Shown: positions 1-7,948 of the stretch, piece after piece
Layout: every line of letters starts with the position of its first letter
How positions within the stretch are numbered: position 1 is the stretch's first letter
Assembly (NCBI RefSeq): GCF_003060825.1
Contig: NZ_CP028922.1
Span: 2,773,001-2,837,000, forward strand
DNA length: 64,000 nt
Reading direction: 5' to 3'
From: Paenibacillus sp. CAA11
Lineage (GTDB): Bacteria > Bacillota > Bacilli > Paenibacillales > Paenibacillaceae
Notes under the pieces: generated by a model
Told to the model about the DNA's origin: nothing
What the model saw: the letters and a program-made list of their open reading frames with translations, nothing else
The model's database searches: none
Made by a program: the position numbers and the translations under genes

Positions 1-1464
1 GGCCTGCCCGCGCTCAAAGGTCTTAACGATTTGGCCATCATACATCACCGCAATACGGTCCCCAATTCCAATTCCCTCGTCAAGTTCACTGGTCAAGTAT
101 AAGATGCCCTTCCCAGCAGCTGCCAACTGTCCGATGATTCTGAAAATATCACTTTTGGCGCCTACATCGACCCCTTTGGTCGGCTCATCGAAGATGAATA
201 TATCAGCATCAGCCTGCAGCCATTTGCCGATAGCCACCTTCTGCTGGTTGCCTCCGCTTAAATACTGAACAAGCTGGTTCAGCGAAGCTAATTTAATTCC
301 GAGACGGTCTGCAATCTGGCCTCCCGTTTGCTTTTCTCGCTGCCGGTTGACAAATCCAAAACGGCTCAGCTTATCAAGAACAGGCAGGCTTAAATTCGTA
401 GCTACAGATTCTTGGATGAATATTCCTTGCTTGCGCCTTTCTTCGGGAACTGAGACAATTCCTGCGTGCACGGCATCAGCAGGCTGCCTCAGCCGCAGGC
501 TTCGTCCACCTACCTTAACATCTCCGGCTTCCAGAGGGTCCGCACCGCTAAGCAGTCTCGCAAGCTCTGTCTTACCGGCACCGACAAGCCCAACAACCGA
601 CAGAATCTCCCCTCGTCTGAGTGAGAGGTCTACTCCTTTGACCCTTACTCCCCGCGCAGCATTACGTACCTCCAATATGTTCTCGCCAATTTCAGCGGGA
701 ATCTTAGGGAACTCTTCTTCAAACGTCTTTCCCAGCATATGCGCAATAATACCCTTTGCCTTAATCTCACGTGCACTGCCTTCATGAACCATCTTCCCAT
801 CTCTCATAATGGTCACGATATCTGCGTGCTCTATCACCTCTGACAACCGATGAGTAATGAGAATACAAGCCACACCGCTATTCTTTAGGTCATGCATAAT
901 TTTGAACAAAATTTCTGTCTCCGTTACACTAAGTGGAGCTGTTGGCTCGTCAAATATGATGACCTTGGCCTCCTGAGACATAATTCTTGCAAGCAGCGTC
1001 ATCTGCTTCTCTGCAATGCTAAGTTCTGCCACCTTGCGACGAACAGAAATCCCGGAGTGCAGCCTCTCTAGAAGAGCCTTAGCCCGCTGTTCAAGCTCCT
1101 TGGGGCGTGTAAACCAGCCGCTCTTCGTCTTGCTTAAGTCATCAAGCATGATATTCTCGGCTACGGACAGCTGTGGAACGAGTGCCGCATCTACCTCCTG
1201 ATATACACAGTGGATGCCAAGCCCCTTGGCATCCGCTGGAGATGCAATGCTAACCTCGCTACCGTTGATTCGAATGGCTCCTTGATCGGCTTGATACGCC
1301 CCAGATAGAATTTTCATGAGTGTGCTTTTCCCTGCTCCATTTGCACCTAGGAGCGCATGAATTTCACCGCCGCGAATGGTGATGTTTACATCCTGAAGAG
1401 CCGGATTGCCAGCAAAACTCTTAGAAATACTCGTAGTCTCCAGCTGAAAAGCAGCTTCTGTCAT
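1..1464 (-). CDS. Sugar ABC transporter ATP-binding protein, RbsA/MglA type (C-terminus beyond window)
   Basis: This is the double ATPase subunit that powers a monosaccharide importer at the cytoplasmic membrane. Two ABC modules are readable on the minus strand: the first has Walker A GANGAGKS at about residues 40-47 and Walker B IIFDEPT; the second has Walker A GLVGAGKT, signature LSGGNQQK and FIFDEPTKGVD. About 488 codons are present against roughly 500 in the family, so only the extreme C-terminus is missing. Three ATGs lie in tandem at 1470, 1467 and 1464; the GGGGGG SD element abuts the first, so the third has the best spacing. It follows the binding-protein gene in one operon, and the permease is expected off the window. 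The sugar cannot be told from sequence. Confidence 0.93.
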   Translation of the reverse strand, partial: MTEAAFQLETTSISKSFAGNPALQDVNITIRGGEIHALLGANGAGKSTLMKILSGAYQADQGAIRINGSEVSIASPADAKGLGIHCVYQEVDAALVPQLSVAENIMLDDLSKTKSGWFTRPKELEQRAKALLERLHSGISVRRKVAELSIAEKQMTLLARIMSQEAKVIIFDEPTAPLSVTETEILFKIMHDLKNSGVACILITHRLSEVIEHADIVTIMRDGKMVHEGSAREIKAKGIIAHMLGKTFEEEFPKIPAEIGENILEVRNAARGVRVKGVDLSLRRGEILSVVGLVGAGKTELARLLSGADPLEAGDVKVGGRSLRLRQPADAVHAGIVSVPEERRKQGIFIQESVATNLSLPVLDKLSRFGFVNRQREKQTGGQIADRLGIKLASLNQLVQYLSGGNQQKVAIGKWLQADADIFIFDEPTKGVDVGAKSDIFRIIGQLAAAGKGILYLTSELDEGIGIGDRIAVMYDGQIVKTFERGQA

Positions 1465-1486
1465 CATCATCCCCCCTGATGGAAGA

Positions 1487-1507
1487 GGCGCGCCTTAGCG
1501 GCGCGCC
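1487..1507 (-). promoter_or_regulatory. GC-rich intercistronic hairpin between binding-protein and ATPase genes
   Basis: Two copies of GGCGCGCC separated by a 5-base loop form a perfect 8-bp stem between the two genes of the operon. No T-run follows, so it is not a standard terminator. Such hairpins in ABC importer operons usually protect the upstream message and let the binding protein outnumber the ATPase; that role is inferred here. Confidence 0.6.
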
Positions 1508-1532
1508 CCATGAACATTGTGCACTTTAAGGC

Positions 1533-2603
1533 TTATTCGACACCGTAATCCTTCATCCAATCAGCAATCCCCTGCTTGGATTCTCCCCAGCCCTTTACGT
1601 ATTGGGATAGTTCATCGGTAGAGATTTGTTTATCCGGCAAGCTGTCTTGGGAGACAAGTACGGATTTCAGTACAACACTGTCTTCCGTCTGATCCCCGTG
1701 AAGCTTCTGGTAAGCATAGCGTACCTGAATCCGTCCGATGTCTTTCGGATCAACGGCTGCGGAAGCGACCCAAGGGTTATTTTTATCCTGAATCATTTGC
1801 AGGTCTTCGTCGCTCATATCAATGCCATATAGTTTGATCTCGTTACGTCCTGCTTGCTGAATCGCCCGGGCAGCTCCCTTAGCGAATTCATCCCATGCGG
1901 TCCACACCGCCGCAATCTGCCCCTTAGGATATTGCTTCAGCACGGCCTCCATCTGAGACTGAGCGTCAAGCGCAGGATTCTCTGCCGTTCCGAAAGTTGC
2001 AATTTCCTTAATATCCGGATTCTCGGACATAAACTTTGCATATTCCGTCTGGCGGCGTTCCATTGGAGCAAAGCCTGCAACCCAAACCTTAACGATATTT
2101 CCTTTACCGCCTACATCTTTTTTCAGCTGATCCAATGTTACTTTAGCCATACTTGCATCATCCTGGGACAATACGGTTACACCCGGAATCTGGATATCCG
2201 CATCGAAAACAACGACCGGAATTTTGCGCTCGACTGCTTTTTGAATTCCGTTCTGCAGCACATCCGCAGTTCCGTGGTCTGTCAAGATCACATCAAAATG
2301 CTGATTCACAGCGGATTCGAGCAAGGAAGCCATCTTCTCCTTCTTATTCTCTGCCACAAAGGTAGTTAATTCCCCGCCGAACTTCTTCACTTCCTCTGTA
2401 ACCCCTTGTACATACTGCTGAGAGAAGGTTCCTGTATTGAATTCCATAATTAAAGCAATGCGTTTGCCAGCAAGCGGCTTATTCGGATCAGCAGGCGCAG
2501 TTGCAGCCCCTCCTTTATTCTGTCCGCAGGCACTCAGCAGAAGCATAACGCTTGCTACAATCAATACAAAAACTGTTCTCGAACTTCTCCAAAAAGTGCT
2601 CAT
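1533..2603 (-). CDS. Sugar ABC transporter substrate-binding lipoprotein
   Basis: Extracytoplasmic receptor of the importer, of the ribose/galactose-binding fold (Peripla_BP_4 family). The N-terminus has a basic, hydrophobic signal segment ending in the lipobox LLSAC, so the mature protein should be lipid-anchored at a Cys near residue 26 of the chosen start. The body begins AGKRIALIMEF, typical of the family. The start at 2603 is preferred over an upstream ATG at 2627 because a GGGGGAG SD element lies between them at suitable spacing from 2603. This gives 356 residues, normal for the family. It is first in the operon, ahead of the ATPase. Ligand unknown. Confidence 0.92.
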   Translation of the reverse strand: MSTFWRSSRTVFVLIVASVMLLLSACGQNKGGAATAPADPNKPLAGKRIALIMEFNTGTFSQQYVQGVTEEVKKFGGELTTFVAENKKEKMASLLESAVNQHFDVILTDHGTADVLQNGIQKAVERKIPVVVFDADIQIPGVTVLSQDDASMAKVTLDQLKKDVGGKGNIVKVWVAGFAPMERRQTEYAKFMSENPDIKEIATFGTAENPALDAQSQMEAVLKQYPKGQIAAVWTAWDEFAKGAARAIQQAGRNEIKLYGIDMSDEDLQMIQDKNNPWVASAAVDPKDIGRIQVRYAYQKLHGDQTEDSVVLKSVLVSQDSLPDKQISTDELSQYVKGWGESKQGIADWMKDYGVE

Positions 2604-2654
2604 TTCTCTCGTCTCCCCCTGATTCATATCTCAAAATTAAAATGATTAATTAAC

Positions 2655-2731
2655 AATATAACGCCTAAATCCAAGTATGTAAATTGGTTTTAGTAATTTT
2701 ATTTTTTAACGGATTAAAACGATAACGCCTA
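2655..2731 (-). promoter_or_regulatory. Sigma-A promoter with two copies of a 10-bp operator-like repeat, upstream of the binding-protein gene
   Basis: On the minus strand TTTACA (2683-2678) is followed after 17 bp by TATATT (2660-2655), each one base off consensus. The sequence ATAACGCCTA (plus-strand reading) occurs at 2658-2667, overlapping the -10 box, and again exactly at 2722-2731, 64 bp upstream. A paired site with one copy over the promoter suggests repression by a sugar-responsive regulator. The regulator is not in the window. Confidence 0.5.
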
Positions 2732-2742
2732 GCAATAAAAAA

Positions 2743-2782
2743 ATGCAAAAAAAGCCGAGAAACATAGCGTTTCTCGGCTTTT
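2743..2782 (-). terminator. Rho-independent terminator of spoIVA
   Basis: An 11-bp stem (2753-2763 with 2769-2779, sequence AGCCGAGAAAC) is followed on the minus strand by a run of seven T and then a second T-run. It sits 17 bases past the spoIVA stop. Confidence 0.9.
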
Positions 2783-2799
2783 CAAATAACTATTTTTAC

Positions 2800-4284
2800 T
2801 TAAAGGATTATCGCAATCAAACCACCCGAACCTTCGTTGATGATACGTCCCAGCGTCTCCTGCAGCTTATACCGGGCATTATCCGGCATGAGCGCAATCT
2901 TGCCCTGGATACCTTCCCTGACAATCGAATGCAGGGAGCGGCCAAATATATCGGATTCCCAAATTTTAATTGGATCATTCTCAAAATCCTGCATCAAGTA
3001 GCGTACGAGCTCTTCGCTCTGCTTCTCAGTTCCAATAATCGGGGCAAATTCGGATTCCACATCGACGCGGATCATATGAATCGAAGGAGCTGTTGCCTTC
3101 AGTCTAACCCCAAATCTGGAGCCTTGGCGGATCAATTCCGGCTCATCCAGCGCCATCTCAGCTAGCGATGGAGCTGCAATACCATAGCCCGTCGTCTTCA
3201 CCATTTCCAGGGCCTCGGCAAACCGATCATATTCCCGCTTGGCATGTGTAAATTCCTGCATCAATTGCAGCAAGTGGTCCTTCCCTCGAATCTCAACCCC
3301 GACCACTTCGGTCAGAATCCGATCATATAAATCATCCGGCGCATAAAGATCAATTTCCGCAACGCCTTGCCCCATATTCAAACCACTCAAGCCTGCATGG
3401 TCGATGAAATCATATTCCATAAAGCTTCCGACTACCCGCTCCACATCGCGCAAACGCCGGATATCCTTCACAGTGTCTCGCACAGAATTCTCATAATTAC
3501 TGCGCAGCCAGTGATTATCGTTTAGCACCATGACCCAACTTGGCAGATTGACATTAACCTCGTGCACAGGGAACTCATACAGCACTTCGCGGAGTACGCC
3601 AGTTACGTCTTCTTCACTCATTGTAGCCGCACTTAAGGTCAGCACAGGAATATCGTACTTCGCCGCAAGCTCACTGCGAAGCTGAAGTGCCTCCTCACTG
3701 CGCGGTTTGGCTGAGTTGATGACAAGCACGAACGGCTTGCCAACCTCCTTTAATTCATTAACAACCCGTTCCTCCGACTCTACATATGAATATCGGGGAA
3801 TGTCGGCAACTGTACCGTCTGTAGTGATCACAACACCCAGTGTAGAATGCTCCTGGATGACCTTGCGCGTACCAATCTCAGCAGCTTCTTGGAACGGGAT
3901 CGGCTCTTCAAACCAAGGTGTAGAGATCATTCTTGGCCCATTCTCGTCCTCATAGCCTTTAGCTCCCTCGACGGCATATCCTACACAATCAACCAGCCGA
4001 ACATTCACCTCAAGTCCTTCTGCAACCTTAATTTGAACTGCATTGTTCGGAACGAATTTGGGCTCTGTAGTCATAATTGTCTTACCTGCCGCGCTTTGCG
4101 GCAGCTCATCTACTGCCCGGACCCGGTCAGCTTCACTAGAAATATTAGGAAGTACCACCGTTTCCATAAACCGCTTAATAAATGTTGACTTGCCTGTGCG
4201 AACCGCTCCAACTACGCCCAGATAAATATCTCCTCCGGTACGTTCGGCAATGTCTTTAAAAATGTCTACTTTCTCCAATACCAA
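2800..4284 (-). CDS. spoIVA: Stage IV sporulation protein A, spore-coat basement ATPase
   Basis: SpoIVA is an ATP-hydrolysing scaffold that polymerises on the forespore outer membrane in the mother cell and anchors the coat. The conserved N-terminus EKVDIFKDIAERTGGD and Walker A GAVRTGKST (about residues 25-33) are visible, and the tail ends GGLIAIIL. I place the start at the TTG at 4284 (M-V-L-E-K-V-D): an AGGAGGGG SD element lies 6 bases upstream, and this gives 494 residues against 492 in B. subtilis. An upstream in-frame ATG at 4332 has no such support. It is monocistronic with its own terminator. A possible sigma-E promoter lies about 200 bases upstream. Confidence 0.97.
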   Translation of the reverse strand: MVLEKVDIFKDIAERTGGDIYLGVVGAVRTGKSTFIKRFMETVVLPNISSEADRVRAVDELPQSAAGKTIMTTEPKFVPNNAVQIKVAEGLEVNVRLVDCVGYAVEGAKGYEDENGPRMISTPWFEEPIPFQEAAEIGTRKVIQEHSTLGVVITTDGTVADIPRYSYVESEERVVNELKEVGKPFVLVINSAKPRSEEALQLRSELAAKYDIPVLTLSAATMSEEDVTGVLREVLYEFPVHEVNVNLPSWVMVLNDNHWLRSNYENSVRDTVKDIRRLRDVERVVGSFMEYDFIDHAGLSGLNMGQGVAEIDLYAPDDLYDRILTEVVGVEIRGKDHLLQLMQEFTHAKREYDRFAEALEMVKTTGYGIAAPSLAEMALDEPELIRQGSRFGVRLKATAPSIHMIRVDVESEFAPIIGTEKQSEELVRYLMQDFENDPIKIWESDIFGRSLHSIVREGIQGKIALMPDNARYKLQETLGRIINEGSGGLIAIIL

Positions 4285-4478
4285 TGATATCCCCTCCTCA
4301 AATTTGCCGAAGGATAAATGCCTTGAGAGCATCCGCCTCGCTTTTGGACCCTGAGCCTTTCAACCTGTGCAGGCGGCAGAGCAGCTGTCTACCCCGCCCG
4401 CGTCCGCCGCCGAGAGAACGTGTCGACTTTCGATGGAACGAAGCGGCGTAAACTCGTACATGCATTTGGACTAGTATC

Positions 4479-4506
4479 ATCATATGTACCGGATGAAGAT
4501 TTATGA
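4479..4506 (-). promoter_or_regulatory. Candidate sigma-E promoter for spoIVA
   Basis: Minus strand TCATAAA (4506-4500) and CATATGAT (4486-4479) are separated by 13 bases, resembling the sigma-E pattern (TCATATT, about 14 bases, CATACAAT). spoIVA is sigma-E dependent in B. subtilis. The match is partial. Confidence 0.35.
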
Positions 4507-4680
4507 CGGAATTTTAGCGGTCATCAAAGAGCAACAGGTTACTTCCTGCATACCGCCACAAAGCTTCAACGGTCCGAAGACGAACAGCATTTGGGTGCCG
4601 TATTACATATTTATGTTCACCTGCAAAAAAGTATGACTTACGCTTGAAGTCCGCTATCAAAATACACATAAGCAGCACAA

Positions 4681-4708
4681 ATAACCGTCCGGAACACCGG
4701 ACGGTTAT
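4681..4708 (-). terminator. Terminator of the nucleotidyltransferase-ferredoxin operon
   Basis: Perfect 12-bp stem (ATAACCGTCCGG with its complement, 4681-4692 and 4697-4708) with a 4-base loop. Only a short T-run follows on the minus strand, but the position just past the ferredoxin stop fits. Confidence 0.65.
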
Positions 4709-4746
4709 CTTACACACGGGTCAGCTGTATTCGTTGTAAATCTGAC

Positions 4747-5097
4747 CTACCAGAGCAAATCATCTTCTTCCTGTTGCTCTAGCTGCCGGCGAATAGCCGC
4801 CTTTAGACGATCTTCTGGAAGCCTTACAGTTGCAGTCCCCTGAAGCTTAGCCTGGCAGGCCAGCCTAACCCCCTGGCCAGCCAGCGAGCCGAGCTTACGC
4901 TCTTCCGCAGCCGTAAGCGCAGCCAAGCCATTCTGTGCACCCGGCTCTGTATGTACCTTGCACATCATACATGAAGCCTTCCCCCCGCAGCGAGTTGCAA
5001 TATGAATTCTAGCAAGCCTTGCAGCAGACAGCACTGTCGTTCCCTGTTTCACTTTAACTGTCTTCCCTTGAGGCAGAAAAGTAATTTGTACATCCAA
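4747..5097 (-). CDS. 2Fe-2S ferredoxin, adrenodoxin-type cysteine spacing
   Basis: Small electron carrier of 116 residues. Cys37, Cys43, Cys46 (C-x5-C-x2-C) and Cys81 (LAC) are the four expected cluster ligands, and the beta-grasp start (VQITFLPQGKTVKV) is clear. The likely start is TTG at 5097, 8 bases after AGGAGG; the GTG at 5106 overlaps the SD and is unlikely. The C-terminus after residue 95 is charged and Gln/Glu-rich. It lies 5 bases after the nucleotidyltransferase-fold gene, so the two are cotranscribed. The redox partner is not evident. Confidence 0.88.
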   Translation of the reverse strand: MDVQITFLPQGKTVKVKQGTTVLSAARLARIHIATRCGGKASCMMCKVHTEPGAQNGLAALTAAEERKLGSLAGQGVRLACQAKLQGTATVRLPEDRLKAAIRRQLEQQEEDDLLW

Positions 5098-5102
5098 TAG
5101 AA

Positions 5103-5753
5103 TCACCTCCTAAGCCCCTTCTCCCATACCACAACAAGCTGCGGAGCCCTCAGAACTTCTCCCAGTTTAAGAATCTGATCTTTTGTCCATCGGTTAGCCG
5201 AACTTAGTAGCAGACTGGATATAAGCGGCAAATGTACATCCAGCTGCCTGCTCATATGTTCAGCTATCGGGAGATAGCGGTCTTTCCGCTCACGAAGAAT
5301 ATTGAACATTAATTCGTGAGGCAGCGGCATCAGTTTTAGGTTCGGCACCACTTCCGGAGCGTACGGGTACAGCAGCGCTTCAATTTGAACCTGGTACATC
5401 CCTCCATCAGCAGATACCTCGAAGCCTCCTACCAACTCTATAGGCTTACTCATAAGCACATAGTGGCTCAGTAATGAGCGATATAGTCCGCTTGTATCCA
5501 TTACCGGCTTATCTATAGAATATTTCGCTAATTTGTTATGCAGCAGATTCGCATCTGAAAGATCGCAATAAATATCAATATCTCTAGGCTCACTAGACAA
5601 CTGCACACCTTGAAGCCATAGACTTGAGCTTCCACCTAGCAGCCAGGATGCTTCCTCCTGTGCAAGGAGCCGGGCTAGCTCGTCCAGCACCATACCCAGT
5701 TCGGGATGTCCGGTTAGGCCATTCGATTGAACATACTGATTTAAGGTCATCAT
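5103..5753 (-). CDS. Nucleotidyltransferase-fold protein
   Basis: This 216-residue protein has the signature of the nucleotidyltransferase superfamily near its N-terminus: LLGGSSSLWLQG, then RDIDIYCD, the GG/S helix-turn and the two metal-binding Asp residues. The C-terminal half is helical and unassigned. It resembles the uncharacterised one-domain proteins annotated as nucleotidyltransferase or AbiEii-like, but there is no partner toxin or antitoxin gene; its only companion is the ferredoxin gene downstream. Substrate and role are unknown. The start has two adjacent ATGs (5753, 5750). Confidence 0.7.
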   Translation of the reverse strand: MMTLNQYVQSNGLTGHPELGMVLDELARLLAQEEASWLLGGSSSLWLQGVQLSSEPRDIDIYCDLSDANLLHNKLAKYSIDKPVMDTSGLYRSLLSHYVLMSKPIELVGGFEVSADGGMYQVQIEALLYPYAPEVVPNLKLMPLPHELMFNILRERKDRYLPIAEHMSRQLDVHLPLISSLLLSSANRWTKDQILKLGEVLRAPQLVVVWEKGLRR

Positions 5754-5900
5754 CGCTATTCTTTCTTCGCCGGGTAATGTTCTCTAGCAGCCTCCAATCT
5801 CAATCGAGCGCTCCTTTGTTCCGGCGGCCCTTTCCTTGAAAATATGCTTCACATTATAACATTCTAACAGGCCTTGAGCCACGCCTGATTTTATAACAAT

Positions 5901-5933
5901 GAACCCTTCAACCACGTAAGCGGCGAAGGGCTC
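5901..5933 (-). terminator. Hairpin after spoVIF, possible terminator
   Basis: A 9-bp imperfect stem (GAACCCTTC with GAAGGGCTC) lies a few bases past the spoVIF stop. The T-run on the minus strand precedes rather than follows the stem, so termination strength is uncertain. Confidence 0.4.
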
Positions 5934-5946
5934 ATGTAAGAAAAAA

Positions 5947-6222
5947 CTATTTTTTTATCATCATTTTCATCAAAGATTCCATACTGTGCGGATTCATGCC
6001 GCTCTTCTTCACAGCAACGATGATTTCATTGATGGTCTGCTCCGACACGGGCACATTAGCCATAGAAGATACCTGCTTAATAAGCTGGCGCAATTGAGTC
6101 TCACTTTGTAACGTAGATGGCTTGACTGTGCTAGCTAATTTTTTTACAGCATTTTCACTGATGTTTTTTCCAGTTTTCTTGTTAATGGCATTCAGTGCAT
6201 CCTTGGAAATATTTTTACTCAT
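5947..6222 (-). CDS. spoVIF: Stage VI sporulation protein F
   Basis: A short (91 residue), Lys/Ser-rich protein with the SpoVIF-family core: LRQLIKQVSSMANVPVSEQ followed by INEIIVAVKKSG. In B. subtilis SpoVIF (YjcC, 87 residues) is needed for late coat assembly and spore resistance in the mother cell. The second ATG (6222) is favoured over the first (6228) because GGAGGAGGG abuts the first and sits 6 bases before the second. Its neighbour gpsA is transcribed the same way but separated by about 70 bases. Confidence 0.85.
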   Translation of the reverse strand: MSKNISKDALNAINKKTGKNISENAVKKLASTVKPSTLQSETQLRQLIKQVSSMANVPVSEQTINEIIVAVKKSGMNPHSMESLMKMMIKK

Positions 6223-6292
6223 GCTCATCCCTCCTCCGGCAGTGCTCTATGGCAGTGTATGCCAAAGGAGGAGGAATGGTGAATTCAATCGA

Positions 6293-7333
6293 TCAGGTAT
6301 GCCACTGCTCCCAAGTTTCGAGTGACATGACCTCCATCTCTGTCTTAGGGTCACGTCCCATTAGAGCCTCAACGGCAGTACGCACCTGAAGTCCCTCAAA
6401 TAGAACGTGATAGAGCTGACGAGCAATCGGCATCTGGACCCCATACTGCTCAGAAATTTCATGGGCCGCCTTGGTCGTGCGAATTCCCTCGACAACCATT
6501 CCCATGGATTCAAGCACCTCATCCAGCGGTTTACCTTGGCCTAGAAGGTAGCCAGCGCGCCAATTCCGGCTGTGCTGGCTTGTAGCTGTAACGACAAGGT
6601 CGCCCACCCCAGCCAATCCCGCAAACGTTAAAGGATTGGCACCCATTTCGACGCCGATCCGGGTAATTTCAGCAAGCCCGCGGGTAAGCAAAGCAGCTTT
6701 GGCATTATCCCCAAAGCCCAGCCCATCCGACATGCCTGCACCTAGTGCAATGATATTCTTCAAGGCGCCTGCAAGCTCAACACCTATCACATCACGATTC
6801 GTATAAACACGAAAGTATGAATTCATAAATAATTCCTGAGCACGCTTAGCTTGGATCTCCTCCTGCGATGCTACAACTACAGTAGTGGGACATCGCTTAA
6901 CCACTTCTTCAGCATGGCTGGGACCGGACAATACAACGATCTGGCCCTCTGGACAGTCCAATTCTTCAGAAATAACCGTAGAAATCCGCTTCATACTTTC
7001 TGTTTCGAAGCCTTTTGTTGCGTGAAGAACAAGCATATCTGGCTGCCAATACTTCTTCAGCTCCCTGGAGACCGACCTAACAGCAGAAGATGGGGCCACC
7101 ATTACGACGGCTTCAGCCCCCTTCAGCGCCTCTCCCATATCGGTTGTCGCATGAATATTGGGCGACAATGTTACTCCAGGCAAATAATGCTCATTCCGAT
7201 GCTCATGATTTACTTGTTCTGCCTGATTCTTATTCCGGGTCCATAAAGCCACCTCAACGCCGTTATCTGCCAGTACGCTTGCCAGAGCCGTACCCCAGCT
7301 ACCTGCTACCAAAACAGCTGCCTTATTAAACAA
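6293..7333 (-). CDS. gpsA: NAD(P)H-dependent glycerol-3-phosphate dehydrogenase
   Basis: Reduces dihydroxyacetone phosphate to sn-glycerol-3-phosphate for phospholipid synthesis in the cytosol. Seen: N-terminal Rossmann motif AVLVAGSWGTALA, the substrate/catalytic segment GVELAGALKNIIALGAGMSDG, and GLGFGDNAKAALLTRGLAEI. Length 346, normal. The start is taken as TTG at 7333, 7 bases after AAAGGAGGG; it overlaps the end of plsY by 8 bases. Unusually, the first glycine of the GxGxxG nucleotide loop is Val. It forms an operon with plsY, whose product consumes the glycerol phosphate. Confidence 0.97.
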   Translation of the reverse strand: MFNKAAVLVAGSWGTALASVLADNGVEVALWTRNKNQAEQVNHEHRNEHYLPGVTLSPNIHATTDMGEALKGAEAVVMVAPSSAVRSVSRELKKYWQPDMLVLHATKGFETESMKRISTVISEELDCPEGQIVVLSGPSHAEEVVKRCPTTVVVASQEEIQAKRAQELFMNSYFRVYTNRDVIGVELAGALKNIIALGAGMSDGLGFGDNAKAALLTRGLAEITRIGVEMGANPLTFAGLAGVGDLVVTATSQHSRNWRAGYLLGQGKPLDEVLESMGMVVEGIRTTKAAHEISEQYGVQMPIARQLYHVLFEGLQVRTAVEALMGRDPKTEMEVMSLETWEQWHT

Positions 7334-7940
7334 CCCGTTTCCCTCCTTTGGATCCCAGTTTGTTCTCACGACCCTGAATCAGCTTTACGATATTACTGCG
7401 ATGCCGCCAGAAGGCAAACACGCAGATAATGAGACTGGTCCATAAATATGGCCCGTGTTCACCGGTAAATAGAAGGAAAACCGGCGTCAACAACACAAAG
7501 ATCAAGGAACCAAGCGAGACGAATCGTGTAAACACGATGGATAGAATCGCAATAATCCCGGCGTATAAGGCTGGGAAGAAGAAAAGGGTTGCCATCACAC
7601 CTATAGTTGAGGCAATGCCCTTTCCGCCGCGGAACCGGAAATACACCGGCCAGTTATGGCCGATGATTACAGCGATTCCACAAAGCGCTGGCACCCATTC
7701 AGATCCATTGCCAAGCCAGATCCCCAGCCATACACCTGCAATTCCTTTTAGAATATCGAGCATAAGGACAAGAACTGCAGGCCCTTTTCCTAGTGTTCGC
7801 AGCGTATTCGTAGCTCCCGCATTTCCACTGCCGTGCTGGCGAATATCAATTCCCTTAAGCGCTTTGGCCAACAGAACACTGAAGCTGATGGAACCCAGCA
7901 GATAACTGATGACCACAGCCAATATTGAAAAAATAACCAT
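7326..7940 (-). CDS. plsY: Glycerol-3-phosphate acyltransferase PlsY (acyl-phosphate dependent)
   Basis: Integral membrane enzyme that transfers an acyl group from acyl-phosphate to glycerol-3-phosphate, making lysophosphatidate. The 204-residue protein has the family motifs YLLGSISFSVLL, GSGNAGATNTLRTLG, and FRFRGGKGIAST, plus five or so hydrophobic segments. It sits between der and gpsA with tight spacing, matching the B. subtilis region apart from local rearrangement. The basic tail ENKLGSKGGKRVV is cytosolic. Confidence 0.97.
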   Translation of the reverse strand: MVIFSILAVVISYLLGSISFSVLLAKALKGIDIRQHGSGNAGATNTLRTLGKGPAVLVLMLDILKGIAGVWLGIWLGNGSEWVPALCGIAVIIGHNWPVYFRFRGGKGIASTIGVMATLFFFPALYAGIIAILSIVFTRFVSLGSLIFVLLTPVFLLFTGEHGPYLWTSLIICVFAFWRHRSNIVKLIQGRENKLGSKGGKRVV

Positions 7941-7948
7941 GTTATCCC

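Larger units (their letters stand above)
4285..4746. other. Intergenic stretch between spoIVA and the ferredoxin gene
   Basis: No convincing gene. It holds the ferredoxin-operon terminator at 4681-4708, a candidate sigma-E promoter at 4479-4506 and about 190 bases of rather GC-rich spoIVA leader. The two short minus-strand reading frames here have no SD site or family resemblance. Confidence 0.6.

Noticed and set aside
4298..4717. Two short minus-strand frames (61 and 67 codons) between spoIVA and the ferredoxin gene
   Set aside because: No SD, one begins inside the terminator hairpin, and neither resembles a protein family.
5103..5753. Type IV toxin-antitoxin (AbiEii/AbiEi) pair
   Set aside because: The nucleotidyltransferase signature fits loosely, but the neighbour is a ferredoxin and not a winged-helix antitoxin.
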